Shown in pieces: positions 44,785 to 55,476 of a stretch of DNA of 64,000 nt (the first letter of the stretch is position 1; each line of letters opens with the position of its first letter). The stretch is taken from positions 248,001-312,000 of the forward strand of contig NZ_KZ319368.1 in assembly GCF_002744715.1 (NCBI RefSeq). The letters are read 5' to 3'. This DNA comes from Marinobacter profundi. Lineage in GTDB: Bacteria > Pseudomonadota > Gammaproteobacteria > Pseudomonadales > Oleiphilaceae. Both the position numbers and the translations under genes were made by a program. The notes under the pieces are model-generated. The model did not search any database, was not told where the DNA came from, and saw only the letters and a list, made by a program, of their open reading frames with translations.

Positions 44785-45425
44785 CCCGTTCCGTTTACGA
44801 CCAGACCCTCGCCCTTGCGGGGGTATTCCAGGCGGCTGCCCTGGTGCAACAGGTTGCCCACAACGGCTCCTGCAACAGCTCCAGCCTGGAGACCGCCATC
44901 CGTTCGCTGTTTGCAACCGACCCGCAAACCACACTCGACGTCTATGGTGGCGATCTGAAGGATCTGCGTGAGGGCCTGGCGACGCTCGGCAGCGTCCTTA
45001 GCGAACAGAGCAAGACCAGGGACATCGAGGTGCTGCGCTACGCCCTCAACCTGATTCACCTGGAATCCAAGCTCAACCGCCAGCAGGACATGATGGCGGT
45101 GATTGGCAGCCGCATCGAGCAGGCGCGTCATACCGCGAGCCATTTCGGCTTTACCCATCCCAATCTGATCGCCAACCTGGCGTCGGTGTATGCCGATACC
45201 ATCAGCACGTTCCGCATGCGCATCCAGGTCACCGGTGATCCCAACGTACTGCAGCAAGAGGAAAACGCTGCAAAGGTACGCGCCCTGCTGCTGGCCGGCA
45301 TCCGCTCCGCTGTCCTCTGGCGCCAGTCCGGCGGCCGGCGCTGGCAACTGATTTTTACCCGCCGCAAAATCATAGATAACGCAAAGCAGCTGGCCGAGAA
45401 AGCAAACCAGTCCGTTTACGACTGA
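44781..45425 (+). CDS. hflD: High-frequency lysogenization protein HflD
   Basis: This 214-residue helical, membrane-associated protein belongs to the HflD family ([39 protein letters not shown]-like [11 protein letters not shown]). In E. coli it sequesters phage lambda CII, but its cellular role is unclear. The ATG overlaps the mnmA stop, and purB follows by 67 bases, the standard mnmA-hflD-purB order. Confidence 0.93.
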   Translation: MTRSVYDQTLALAGVFQAAALVQQVAHNGSCNSSSLETAIRSLFATDPQTTLDVYGGDLKDLREGLATLGSVLSEQSKTRDIEVLRYALNLIHLESKLNRQQDMMAVIGSRIEQARHTASHFGFTHPNLIANLASVYADTISTFRMRIQVTGDPNVLQQEENAAKVRALLLAGIRSAVLWRQSGGRRWQLIFTRRKIIDNAKQLAEKANQSVYD

Positions 45426-45477
45426 ATCCCTGCCGGTGCTGGTGTATCATTTACCACCCCGATTTTTTCTTTGATGA

Positions 45478-46860
<1,383 letters not shown>

Positions 46861-46863
46861 ATC

Positions 46864-48015
46864 ATGGAACTGCTCGGCGGACTGACAGCACAGGATTTCT
46901 TGCGGGAGTACTGGCAGAAAAAACCATTAGTCATCCGCCAGGCCTTTCCCGGATTCGAGTGTCCGGTTTCGGCAGATGAGCTGGCCGGCCTGGCCTGCGA
47001 GGAAGCGGTCGAATCCCGCATTATCATCGAGAACGACAGCGGCAAACCCTGGCAACTCCACAACGGACCGTTTGCGCCAGAACGCTTCGAAACCCTGCCG
47101 GAAACCCACTGGACGCTGCTGGTCCAGGGTCTCGACCACTGGGTGCCGGACATTGCCGACCTGCTGGAAAACTTCCGCTTCATCCCCAACTGGCGGCTGG
47201 ACGACATTATGGCCAGCTATGCCCCGAGGGGAGGCAGTGTCGGCCCCCATTACGACCAGTACGACGTGTTCCTCCTGCAGGCCCACGGCAAGCGGGAATG
47301 GACGTTCGGCGGCCATTGCGACCACACCTCACCCCGGGTTGACGGCACGCCCCTGCGCATCCTCAGTAGCTGGGAAGGTGAGGAAACCGTAGTGCTCGAG
47401 CCCGGGGACATGCTCTACCTGCCGCCCGGCGTGGGCCACCATGGCGTTGCGCTGGACGACTGCATCACCCTGTCGGTTGGCTTCCGGGCGCCCAGTATCG
47501 ATGACATCCTCACCGGATTCACCGATTTTCTCTGCAGCCAGTCCGATGCCTCGGATCACCTGACCGACCCCGACCTCCAGGTCCAGGACAACCCGGGAAC
47601 CATCAGCCCGGAGGTCATCGACCACCTCGACGGTATCATCCGTGCCCGGCTGACGGACCGGCGGCAGCTGGCCTTCTGGTTTGGCCAGTATGCGACCGCT
47701 CCGAAAAGTATGGACATCGTGGCGCCGGCGGACGAGCCAATCACCGCTGACGACCTGCAGGCATGGGTCGCCGACGGTGCGCAGGTACGCTGGAACGAGG
47801 GCTCGCGCTTTGCCTATTACATCCTGGAAGGCGAAACCGCGCTGTTTGTCGACGGCGAGCGGTATCTGCTGCGGGGCGACGCCCAGGAGCTGGCACCGCT
47901 GCTCTGCGAAGGTGCCCGGCCCGACATGGACCGTCTGGCAGCCCTGCTCGACGACGAAGCGCTGAGGGGGCTGTTAGCCAACCTGTTCAATCAGGGAAGC
48001 CTGTACCTGGAATGA
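46864..48015 (+). CDS. roxA: 50S ribosomal protein L16 3-hydroxylase (YcfD/RoxA-type JmjC oxygenase)
   Basis: This 383-residue cupin-like dioxygenase hydroxylates an arginine of ribosomal protein L16 in E. coli. The iron site is His129-x-Asp131 in GPHYDQYD, with the distal His in PPGVGHHGVAL (192 or 193). A winged-helix C-terminal domain holds the dimer region. It is cotranscribed after purB, and its stop overlaps the next ATG as ATGA. Function is by family. Confidence 0.93.
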   Translation: MELLGGLTAQDFLREYWQKKPLVIRQAFPGFECPVSADELAGLACEEAVESRIIIENDSGKPWQLHNGPFAPERFETLPETHWTLLVQGLDHWVPDIADLLENFRFIPNWRLDDIMASYAPRGGSVGPHYDQYDVFLLQAHGKREWTFGGHCDHTSPRVDGTPLRILSSWEGEETVVLEPGDMLYLPPGVGHHGVALDDCITLSVGFRAPSIDDILTGFTDFLCSQSDASDHLTDPDLQVQDNPGTISPEVIDHLDGIIRARLTDRRQLAFWFGQYATAPKSMDIVAPADEPITADDLQAWVADGAQVRWNEGSRFAYYILEGETALFVDGERYLLRGDAQELAPLLCEGARPDMDRLAALLDDEALRGLLANLFNQGSLYLE

Positions 48016-48977
48016 AGATCCGCATTCGCAAATACAGCTGGCAACTGGCACCGGCAAGCGTCCGGCAGATCCGCCAGCAGGTGTTTATTGACGAGCAACA
48101 GGTGCCGGAAGCCCTGGAATGGGATGACACCGACGACATTGCCGATCATTACCTCGCCGTGTTGCCGGACAACACGCCCGTCGCAGTGGCCCGGATGTTC
48201 TCCACCCTGTCCGAAACAGCCCATATCGGCCGGATGGCAATTTTGCCGGAGTTCCGGGGTCGGGGCATCGGCCGTACGTTGCTGAATCGACTGATCCAGG
48301 ACGCTGCAGGCCAGTTTCCGGAGCTCAGGCTGTCTGCCCAGCGACATGCTGTTCCCTTCTACCAGCGTAGCGGCTTTCATGTCTGCTCCTCGCCCTACGA
48401 AGATGCCGGCATTCCCCATGTCGACATGTGCTGCCTGGCGCCGGAACTGGTGGCAGCGGAACTTGGCAGGCGCCACTATCCCATGGTGAAAGGCGAGGAT
48501 GCTGACGCCTGGTTGTTCCACTGCGAAGAGGAGCTCGCCGCCTTACTGGATTCCCTGGTCAGCCAGGCGAGCCAGCGAATCTGGCTGTACGACCGGCTGC
48601 TGGAGCACGACCTCTACGACCGTTTCCGCTTCCGTGAAGTGCTGTCGGCACTGGCGCGCCGCCACCGCCTGAGCGAAGTGCGTATTCTGATCCACGATGA
48701 CCGCCCGCTGGTGAAGAAGCGCCACCGGATTGTCGAACTGATGCGACGGCTGCCCAGCCGCATCGAACTGCGCCTGGTCAACAGCCAGTACCCGGTGGAA
48801 GACCAGCCGTTTGTGCTGGCAGACCGGGAAGCGCTGCTCTATCGCCACGATTTCTACAAACCGGAAGGCTTTGCCAACTTCACCGACAGCGGCCGTGTCC
48901 GGCTCCTGTCGGAAAGCTTCCAGCGGATGTGGGACGCCGGTCGCAACTCCCTGGAGCTCCGCGAACTACCGCTCTGA
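48012..48977 (+). CDS. GNAT N-acetyltransferase fused to a C-terminal PLD-like domain
   Basis: This 321-residue protein joins two parts. The first 145 residues are a GNAT fold with the acetyl-CoA loop EFRGRGIGRTLLN and FYQRSGF. The rest (about 165-320; SQRIWLYDRLLEHDLYDRF, RILIHDDRPLVKKRHRIVELM) is the domain often called DUF7931 and resembles a degenerate phospholipase D-like fold. Substrate unknown. The start overlaps the oxygenase stop (ATGA), and the stop is 12 bases inside the convergent LysR gene. Confidence 0.85.
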   Translation: MKIRIRKYSWQLAPASVRQIRQQVFIDEQQVPEALEWDDTDDIADHYLAVLPDNTPVAVARMFSTLSETAHIGRMAILPEFRGRGIGRTLLNRLIQDAAGQFPELRLSAQRHAVPFYQRSGFHVCSSPYEDAGIPHVDMCCLAPELVAAELGRRHYPMVKGEDADAWLFHCEEELAALLDSLVSQASQRIWLYDRLLEHDLYDRFRFREVLSALARRHRLSEVRILIHDDRPLVKKRHRIVELMRRLPSRIELRLVNSQYPVEDQPFVLADREALLYRHDFYKPEGFANFTDSGRVRLLSESFQRMWDAGRNSLELRELPL

Positions 48978-49976
48978 GTGGTGGAGACTCAGGCGCTCCT
49001 CAGACTCGAACTGTGAACCGAAGGGCGCAAATTCCGTGTCCACCTCCGCAGCTACCTCGATGACCAGCCGGCGCAGCCACTGGTGATCGGCGTTGTGCTG
49101 CAACAAAGGGCTCCAGGCCATTTTCAGCTCAAACGGCGGGATCTCAAAAGGCGGCACCTTGACGACCAGATTCGGATTGTCTTTCTGCAGCCAGGCGGCC
49201 CGGGACGGCAAGGTGGCAATCAGATCGTGCTGCTCCGCCAGCAACATAGCCACCTGATAGTGCCGGGTGAATACCGAAATCTGACGTTTACGCCCCATCC
49301 GCGACAGCGCCTCGTCAACCCAGCCCAGGCGCTGGACGTCCTTGGGGTTGACGCCGACGCCGACGCCGAACCCGGTTTTGCTGACCCAGATGTGACTGGC
49401 ATCCAGGTAGGTATCCAGGGTGAACGGCTTTTCCAGCAGAGGATTGCGGGCGTTCATCAGGCAGGCAAAGTATTCGATCCAAAGGGTTTTCTGATGGAAG
49501 GACTGGGGGATCTTGTCGAAACGGTTGATTGCCATATCAACACGGCCCTGCTCCACATCGAGAAAGCTGACGTCGCTGGGGGTCAGCACGTCGAGGGTAA
49601 CCTGGGGAGCCTCCTGGCGAATACGGCGCAGGACCCGGGGCATCAGGCAGGACTCGGCGTAGTCACTGGCCATGATGCGGAACACCCGCTGGCTGTCAAA
49701 CGCGGCGAACGGGGTTTTCTCCTGGACCGCCTGCTCGATGTCGGAAAGTATGCCGCGTACCAGCGGCTGCAGCTCACGGGCCCGCTCCGTCGCTGTCATG
49801 CCCTCGCTGGTCCGCACCAGGATCGGATCGCCGAACAGGTCACGCAGCCGTCGTAACCCGTTGCTCATTGCCGGCTGGGTGATTCCCAGGTGGTTGGCGG
49901 CCTTGGTTACATTCTTTTCCCGCAACAGCACATCGAGATAGACCAGCAGATTCAAATCTACCCGGGAAATATCCAT
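48966..49976 (-). CDS. LysR-family transcriptional regulator
   Basis: This 336-residue protein has the LysR helix-turn-helix (about 7-66; LNLLVYLDVLLREKNVTKAANHLGITQPAMSN split by the turn) and a PBP2-like effector domain. It resembles the NodD/LeuO-like branch by its start. No adjacent gene suggests a target, and the effector is unknown. It overlaps the GNAT stop by 12 bases (convergent) and is divergent from the histidine kinase gene. Confidence 0.9.
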   Translation of the reverse strand: MDISRVDLNLLVYLDVLLREKNVTKAANHLGITQPAMSNGLRRLRDLFGDPILVRTSEGMTATERARELQPLVRGILSDIEQAVQEKTPFAAFDSQRVFRIMASDYAESCLMPRVLRRIRQEAPQVTLDVLTPSDVSFLDVEQGRVDMAINRFDKIPQSFHQKTLWIEYFACLMNARNPLLEKPFTLDTYLDASHIWVSKTGFGVGVGVNPKDVQRLGWVDEALSRMGRKRQISVFTRHYQVAMLLAEQHDLIATLPSRAAWLQKDNPNLVVKVPPFEIPPFELKMAWSPLLQHNADHQWLRRLVIEVAAEVDTEFAPFGSQFESEERLSLHHSER

Positions 49977-50208
49977 ACCACTGCCTCACCATTCACCAGA
50001 TTTATTTACTGCCTCGACAAAATTCACCAGACAAATATACACGATATCCCGGCCCGGTTAGAAGACGGAATAACCCGGGGTTTTCTGCTAACCTTGGCGG
50101 AGTTACCCGCACAATCCACGGTTGGGTCCAACACTAGCGCCCCGGGCTTTCCTGCAATTCAACAGAACCGGCAGGGTGCGGCCAAATTCCACAGGGATAC
50201 AAATAACG

Positions 50209-52536
50209 GTGAGTTCCTGGTTCAGCAAACGGCTTTCCTTACGCCTGACCCGCAACACGGTGCTGGTTGCCATGGGGCTGGGCCTGCTGCTCAACCTGGT
50301 TCAGGTGACGCTGGATTACTTTGACGCCCGTCGCTCCATGGAAGATGAAATCCGCGCGTTGATGGAGATCAGCCACAGCCCCGCATCCCAGATTGCCTAT
50401 AACATTGATATCCGCCTGGCCGAGGAACTGCTCGACGGCCTGCTCAAGCACCCCGCCATCATCGATGCGCGGATCGTTGACCCGGAAGGCCTGGTGCTGG
50501 CCGAGGCCAGCCAGAATCCGTTCGAGTCCCGGTATCGCCTGCTCAGCGATGCCCTGTTTGGTCCCGACCGCTACTTTACCGATGACCTGCGGGTCCCGCA
50601 GCTCACCGATATACCACTGGGGCGACTGGCGCTGACAATTGACACCTACCACTACGGGCTTCGGTTTCTGCAGCGATCCGGCTATACCCTGCTGAGCGGG
50701 TTCCTGAAAAGCCTGGTGCTGTCGATCGCGCTGCTGTTCATTTTCTACTTTGTGCTGACCCGGCCAATCATGAATGTCATCAATGCCCTGGGCCGGGTGC
50801 GGGCTGAAACACCCGAGAAGGTGCGCCTGCCGGTGCCCTACAAGCACCGGGAAGATGAAATAGGACTGATGGTGGGCATCATCAATGACCACCTCGACAC
50901 GATCGATTCGAGCCTGGCGCGCCTGCGTCTGGCGGAAAGCGCCATGAAGAATTACTCCAGCCAGCTGGAGCATGAAGTCGAGGATCGTACCCGGGAGATC
51001 TCGGAAAAGAACCAGGCCCTGCTGCGAAGTAACCAGGCCCTGATTCGTGCCAAGGAAGATGCCGTGCGCAAAGCCCGCTCCCGCGCCAGCTTCCTCGCCA
51101 ACATGAGCCACGAGATCCGCACGCCACTGAACGGCGTGCTGGGTATGCTTAACCTGGCCCTGGAAGGCGAGCTCGAACCGGCCCAGCGCAACCGGCTGGA
51201 AATTGCAGTAACTGCCGGACAAAGCCTGCTGTCCCTGCTTAACGACATTCTCGATATTTCCAAGGTGGAAGCGGGCAAGCTGGGGCTGGAGAATATTCCC
51301 TTCAACCTCCGCAACCTGATTGAAGAATGCGCCACCCTCCATGGCGAGCAGGCCCGGCGCAAGCGGATTGACCTGGTGGTTGATATCGACCCGGAACTGG
51401 CTGAAGTCTACCGGGGAGACCCCACCCGTACCCGCCAGGTCATCAACAACCTGCTTAACAATGCCATCAAATTTACCGATACCGGCTCGGTCAGGATCCG
51501 CGCCACCCAGATGGGAGGCAATCTGCGCATCGACGTGATGGACACCGGCATCGGAATGTCCCGGGAAGGCCTGCACCGGATATTCTCGCCGTTTTCCCAG
51601 GCCGACAGCGACACCACCCGGCTGTATGGTGGCACCGGCCTCGGCCTGACCCTGTGCCGCCAGCTGGTTGAGCGGATGCATGGCCAGATCCTGGTCGATT
51701 CCGAGGAACGCCTGGGAACACACTTCACCGTTGTGCTGCCATTGCCCGAGGACAAACAGGATCAGGGCCCGCCCCGTGAACAGAGCCTGCCTCCGGAACT
51801 TGCAGGCTATACGGTCGCCCTGACCCTGGCTGCCCAGCATCCGCACCGCCTGCCCATCGAGAACCAGTTACGGGCGTGGGGGTTGCGGGTACGGGAGCAG
51901 GTTCCTGCCGGTGAGCCAGGCATGGTGATCGCCGATGCCGACGCCCCACCCCCGGAAACAGCCACCCCGCTCCATGGCTGCCGGACCATTCTGGTTGACC
52001 GCTTCGCGTCGGCAAGGGAGACCGGCGACACCTGTCTGCTGCTCATGCCCCTGCGACGAGATGACCTGTACCGATGCCTGCTGGTGGCCGCCGGCCTCGA
52101 ACGCCCGGCCCCCGAACCACCCCGGAACAGCGACCAGCCAGCGGCCAGCACCCGCAAACTCCGCCTGTTGCTGGTCGAGGACAACCAGGTCAACCAGATC
52201 GTAGCCAGCAGCATTCTTCGCAAACTGGGGCACGACGTCGACCTGGCAGAGAACGGCAAACGTGCCCTGAACGCCTTGACCAACGCCCACTACGACATGG
52301 TGCTGATGGACTGCCAGATGCCGGTCATGGACGGCTATGAAGCAACCCGCCACATCCGCGCCAATCCCGACTGGCAGAATCTTCCAGTCATCGCAGTCAC
52401 CGCCAACGTCATGCAGGGCGACCGCGAAGACTGTCTGGCAGCCGGGATGAACGACTACATCACCAAGCCCTACAACAAGAACGAGCTCCGGTCGGTCATT
52501 GAGCGCTGGACGCCCGCGGTTGTTCAAGCTGACTGA
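50209..52536 (+). CDS. Hybrid sensor histidine kinase with C-terminal receiver
   Basis: This 776-residue membrane kinase starts at GTG 50209. It has a helix near 17-37, a periplasmic sensor of about 130 residues, a second helix (about 165-185), a HAMP-like region and a coiled coil, then HisKA with the phosphoryl His near 301 (SHEIRTPLNGV). HATPase_c follows with NNAIKFTDTG and GTGLGL, then a degenerate receiver-like stretch (about 530-610), and a true receiver with Asp701 (LLVEDNQVN, LMDCQMPVMDGYEA). No HPt domain is present, so it is not BarA/GacS. The signal is unknown. It is convergent with ohrR, overlapping its 3' end by 41 bases. Confidence 0.9.
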   Translation: MSSWFSKRLSLRLTRNTVLVAMGLGLLLNLVQVTLDYFDARRSMEDEIRALMEISHSPASQIAYNIDIRLAEELLDGLLKHPAIIDARIVDPEGLVLAEASQNPFESRYRLLSDALFGPDRYFTDDLRVPQLTDIPLGRLALTIDTYHYGLRFLQRSGYTLLSGFLKSLVLSIALLFIFYFVLTRPIMNVINALGRVRAETPEKVRLPVPYKHREDEIGLMVGIINDHLDTIDSSLARLRLAESAMKNYSSQLEHEVEDRTREISEKNQALLRSNQALIRAKEDAVRKARSRASFLANMSHEIRTPLNGVLGMLNLALEGELEPAQRNRLEIAVTAGQSLLSLLNDILDISKVEAGKLGLENIPFNLRNLIEECATLHGEQARRKRIDLVVDIDPELAEVYRGDPTRTRQVINNLLNNAIKFTDTGSVRIRATQMGGNLRIDVMDTGIGMSREGLHRIFSPFSQADSDTTRLYGGTGLGLTLCRQLVERMHGQILVDSEERLGTHFTVVLPLPEDKQDQGPPREQSLPPELAGYTVALTLAAQHPHRLPIENQLRAWGLRVREQVPAGEPGMVIADADAPPPETATPLHGCRTILVDRFASARETGDTCLLLMPLRRDDLYRCLLVAAGLERPAPEPPRNSDQPAASTRKLRLLLVEDNQVNQIVASSILRKLGHDVDLAENGKRALNALTNAHYDMVLMDCQMPVMDGYEATRHIRANPDWQNLPVIAVTANVMQGDREDCLAAGMNDYITKPYNKNELRSVIERWTPAVVQAD

Positions 52537-52957
52537 GCAGTGCTTTCAGCTGGTCACGCAAGGCAAACAGGGCATCCGCATCCAACCCGGTACGACACAG
52601 CATTTGCCCGGGTACATCCAGGGCCCGCTCCCGCAGGGCCTGCCCCTTCGGAGTCAGGCGCAGCGTTACTACCCGCTCATCCTGCTGGCTGCGCGACCGT
52701 GCCACCAGCTTCGCCTGTTCCAGTCGCTTCAGCAACGGGGTCAGGGTTCCGGAGTCCAGCCTTAACCGCTGGCCAAGATCGCTCACCCGCATCGGCTCGC
52801 CTGCAGCCTCCGCTTCCCACAGCACCAGCATGACCAGGTACTGGGGATAGGTCAGCCCGAGACTGGCGAGCAACGGGCGATACAGGGCTGTTACCGCACG
52901 GTTTGCGGCATAGAGTGCAAAGCAGACCTGATTATCGAGGACCAGGGGGTCCGTCAT
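52496..52957 (-). CDS. ohrR: Organic hydroperoxide-sensing regulator OhrR (MarR family)
   Basis: This 153-residue MarR protein has the OhrR N-terminal pattern LDNQVCFALYAANRAVTALYR split at the redox Cys, then LTYPQYLVMLVLWE and LDSGTLTPLLKRLE. Oxidation of the Cys by organic peroxides releases DNA. The start at 52957 matches the family; a longer frame to 53077 overlaps the peroxidase gene. It directly follows gpx on the same strand, so it likely regulates that gene and itself. No ohr peroxidase gene is visible here. Confidence 0.88.
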   Translation of the reverse strand: MTDPLVLDNQVCFALYAANRAVTALYRPLLASLGLTYPQYLVMLVLWEAEAAGEPMRVSDLGQRLRLDSGTLTPLLKRLEQAKLVARSRSQQDERVVTLRLTPKGQALRERALDVPGQMLCRTGLDADALFALRDQLKALLSQLEQPRASSAQ

Positions 52958-52968
52958 GGCGGCGGCCG

Positions 52969-53454
52969 TCAAAGCAGCTTCTCGATATCTGCCCGGATGG
53001 CGTCGGGCTTGGTCGTCGGGGGGTAACGGTTGACCACTTCCCCTTCGCGGTTCACCAGGAACTTGGTGAAATTCCATTTGATTTTTTCCGACCCCAGCAG
53101 CCCCCGGGCGCGGCCTTTCAGCAAGCTGAACAGGGGATGGGTACCGGGACCATTCACCTCCACCTTGGCAAACATCGGGAAGTCCACACCGTAGTTCAGG
53201 CTACAGAACTGACTGATGGCATCGTCATCGCCCGGATCCTGGTTCAGAAACTGGTTGCAGGGAAAGCCCAGGACCACCAGTCCGCGTCCAGCCAGATCAT
53301 TGTAAAGGGATTGCAGCCCCTCAAACTGGGGCGTAAAGCCGCACTTGCTGGCCGTATTCACAATCAACAGGACCTTGCCCTGGTACTCCGCCATGCTATG
53401 AGACTGCCCGCGGATGTCGGTAACTTCGATTTCGTATATGGCGTGATCTGACAT
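52969..53454 (-). CDS. gpx: Glutathione peroxidase family protein
   Basis: This 161-residue thiol peroxidase has the active-site Cys38 (NTASKCGFTPQ), the Gln in FPCNQF (about 68) and the Trp in KWNFTKF, the catalytic triad of the family. In bacteria many such enzymes use thioredoxin rather than glutathione. The ATG at 53454 follows AGGGAC. It lies just before ohrR, which suggests peroxide-inducible control. Confidence 0.93.
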   Translation of the reverse strand: MSDHAIYEIEVTDIRGQSHSMAEYQGKVLLIVNTASKCGFTPQFEGLQSLYNDLAGRGLVVLGFPCNQFLNQDPGDDDAISQFCSLNYGVDFPMFAKVEVNGPGTHPLFSLLKGRARGLLGSEKIKWNFTKFLVNREGEVVNRYPPTTKPDAIRADIEKLL

Positions 53455-53679
53455 GAAAGGTCCCTTCATTCCTGATTAGAGAGTTGTTCACCATCGGATT
53501 TTGCACAATCTATTTACCATGCGGATTGCACCGGTTGCACTAACAAATTAACTGTACCGGTTAAAACTTTGGCTTCTGTACCATTTTTCGCCACAATTCA
53601 TCACGATTGACCTGTTGCCGGCGCACCCTGCTCCGCTAGAATAGGTGTTTTAGCGCCAACCAAAGGAAGTACTGACCTC

Positions 53680-54894
53680 ATGCTGAACTACAAGAAATCC
53701 GCCAAACTGGATAACGTGTGTTACGAAATACGTGGCGTGGTTCTGCGTGAGGCGCGTCGGCTGGAAGAAGAGGGCCACCGGGTTCTCAAGCTGAATATCG
53801 GCAATCCGGCAGCCTTTGAACTCGACGTTCCGGAAGAAATCCAGCAGGACGTCATCTACAACATGCACCTGGCCCAGGGTTACGTCGAGTCCAAGGGGCT
53901 GTTCTCCGCCCGGAAGGCGGTCATGCATTACTGCCAGCAGCGCGGCATCGACAAGGTCGACATTGATGACATCTACCTGGGCAACGGTGTCAGTGAGCTG
54001 ATTGTGATGTCGATGCAGGCCCTGCTCAACACCGGTGACGAGGTTCTCATCCCGGCTCCGGACTACCCCCTGTGGACGGCCGCCGTCACCTTGTCCAGCG
54101 GCAAACCGGTACATTACCGCTGTGATGAGCAACAGGACTGGTACCCGGACATTGACGACATCAAGAAAAAGATCACCCGTCGCACCCGCGCCATTGTGCT
54201 GATCAACCCGAATAACCCGACAGGCGCCGTGTATTCCCGCGAGCTGCTTGAACAGATTGTGGAACTGGCCCGCCAGCACAACCTGGTGGTTCTGTCGGAC
54301 GAGATCTACGACAAGATCCTCTATGACGGGGTGGAACACATCTCCACGGCGTCGCTGGCTGACGACGTGCTGTTCTTCACCTATAACGGCCTGTCCAAGA
54401 ATTACCGTGCCGCCGGTTATCGCTCTGGCTGGATGATTATCAGCGGCGCCAAGCACCGCGCCCAGGACCTGATCGAGGGCATCGACATGCTCTCCAACAT
54501 GCGACTGTGTGCCAACGTGCCGGCCCAGCTCGCTATCCAGACCGCCCTCGGTGGCTATCAGTCCATCAACGATCTGGTGGCACCCGGCGGACGCCTTTAC
54601 GAGCAGCGCCAGACCGCCTGGTCGCTGCTCAACGACATCCCGGGAGTCAGTTGCGTAAAGCCCAGCGGCGCCCTGTATATGTTCCCGAAACTGGACCCCA
54701 AACGCTTTCCCATCGTCAATGACGAGAAACTGGTGCTGGACCTGCTGCTGCAGGAGCGGATCCTGCTGGTTCAGGGCTCGGCATTTAACGTTGACGACCG
54801 TCAGCACCTGCGGGTGGTTTTCCTGCCCCGGGAGGACACGCTGGAAGACGCCATCAAGCGCCTGGCCCACTTCCTGTCCACATACCAGCAGTAA
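53680..54894 (+). CDS. alaA: Alanine transaminase AlaA-type aminotransferase
   Basis: This 404-residue class I aminotransferase has Lys240 for pyridoxal phosphate (NGLSKNYRAAGYRSGW), LINPNNPTGAVYS, SDEIYDKILYDG and the ending ALYMFPKLDP. Close relatives named AlaA make alanine from pyruvate and glutamate. The ATG follows AAAGGAAG. The 225-base gap upstream contains no clear OhrR-type site that I could fix. The hypothetical gene follows 11 bases downstream. Confidence 0.92.
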   Translation: MLNYKKSAKLDNVCYEIRGVVLREARRLEEEGHRVLKLNIGNPAAFELDVPEEIQQDVIYNMHLAQGYVESKGLFSARKAVMHYCQQRGIDKVDIDDIYLGNGVSELIVMSMQALLNTGDEVLIPAPDYPLWTAAVTLSSGKPVHYRCDEQQDWYPDIDDIKKKITRRTRAIVLINPNNPTGAVYSRELLEQIVELARQHNLVVLSDEIYDKILYDGVEHISTASLADDVLFFTYNGLSKNYRAAGYRSGWMIISGAKHRAQDLIEGIDMLSNMRLCANVPAQLAIQTALGGYQSINDLVAPGGRLYEQRQTAWSLLNDIPGVSCVKPSGALYMFPKLDPKRFPIVNDEKLVLDLLLQERILLVQGSAFNVDDRQHLRVVFLPREDTLEDAIKRLAHFLSTYQQ

Positions 54895-54905
54895 CGGGGT
54901 CCGGC

Positions 54906-55376
54906 ATGGCGGATATTCACATCGAGGAGTTCTACAAGGATACCGCGATAGCGCTGGTGCAGCTCTATAACGGCTTTCCCCGTCGCATCAACCTCTTCGT
55001 GGAGGATATCGCCGGCCCTGACGATCCGGACGAGTTCGGTTTGCACAGCCGTCGCCACATGGCCTGCTTCGGCAGCCTGCTGTGGCTGGCGGAAGAAGGC
55101 CTGGTTCGCTATGTCGATACCATCCGCCAGGAAGCCCTGGACCAGGCCGTGCTGACCCGGGCCGCCTTCGAGCGTCTGAGCAGCGTCGCCGACCCCACCC
55201 TGCTCCGGACCCTCGCACCGGCGGCCGCAGAGCTCGCCGATGATGTCCCGCCTACCATCCGCGAAGACTTTTCAACGTATATCTTTCTGATCCGTGAGGC
55301 CCTGCGAAGCAAGAGTTCGGACCGGATCAGCCAGGTCATGAAGGCGGCATTCTTCCATGGCCGCTCTGCAGGTTAA
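54906..55376 (+). CDS. Conserved hypothetical protein (156 aa)
   Basis: This 156-residue helical protein lies between alaA (11 bases upstream) and htpX (100 bases downstream). It has no signal peptide, membrane segment or recognised domain. The segment HIEEFYKDTAIALVQLYNGF at the start and RHMACFGSLLWLAEEGLVRY look well conserved. Cys and His occur together there (RRHMACF), but no metal motif is clear. Function is unknown. Confidence 0.75.
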   Translation: MADIHIEEFYKDTAIALVQLYNGFPRRINLFVEDIAGPDDPDEFGLHSRRHMACFGSLLWLAEEGLVRYVDTIRQEALDQAVLTRAAFERLSSVADPTLLRTLAPAAAELADDVPPTIREDFSTYIFLIREALRSKSSDRISQVMKAAFFHGRSAG

Positions 55377-55476
55377 ACTGCAGCAAGCCTGTTGAAGTGG
55401 CGAATGGCGCCACCATATAGCTTCTGAAGACAGACACCCATTCTCTTCGTATTGATCGTGAAAAAAGGAACGGATA

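Noticed and set aside
50239..51846. 535-codon minus-strand frame over the histidine kinase
   Set aside because: Antisense shadow of a protein with full kinase motifs.
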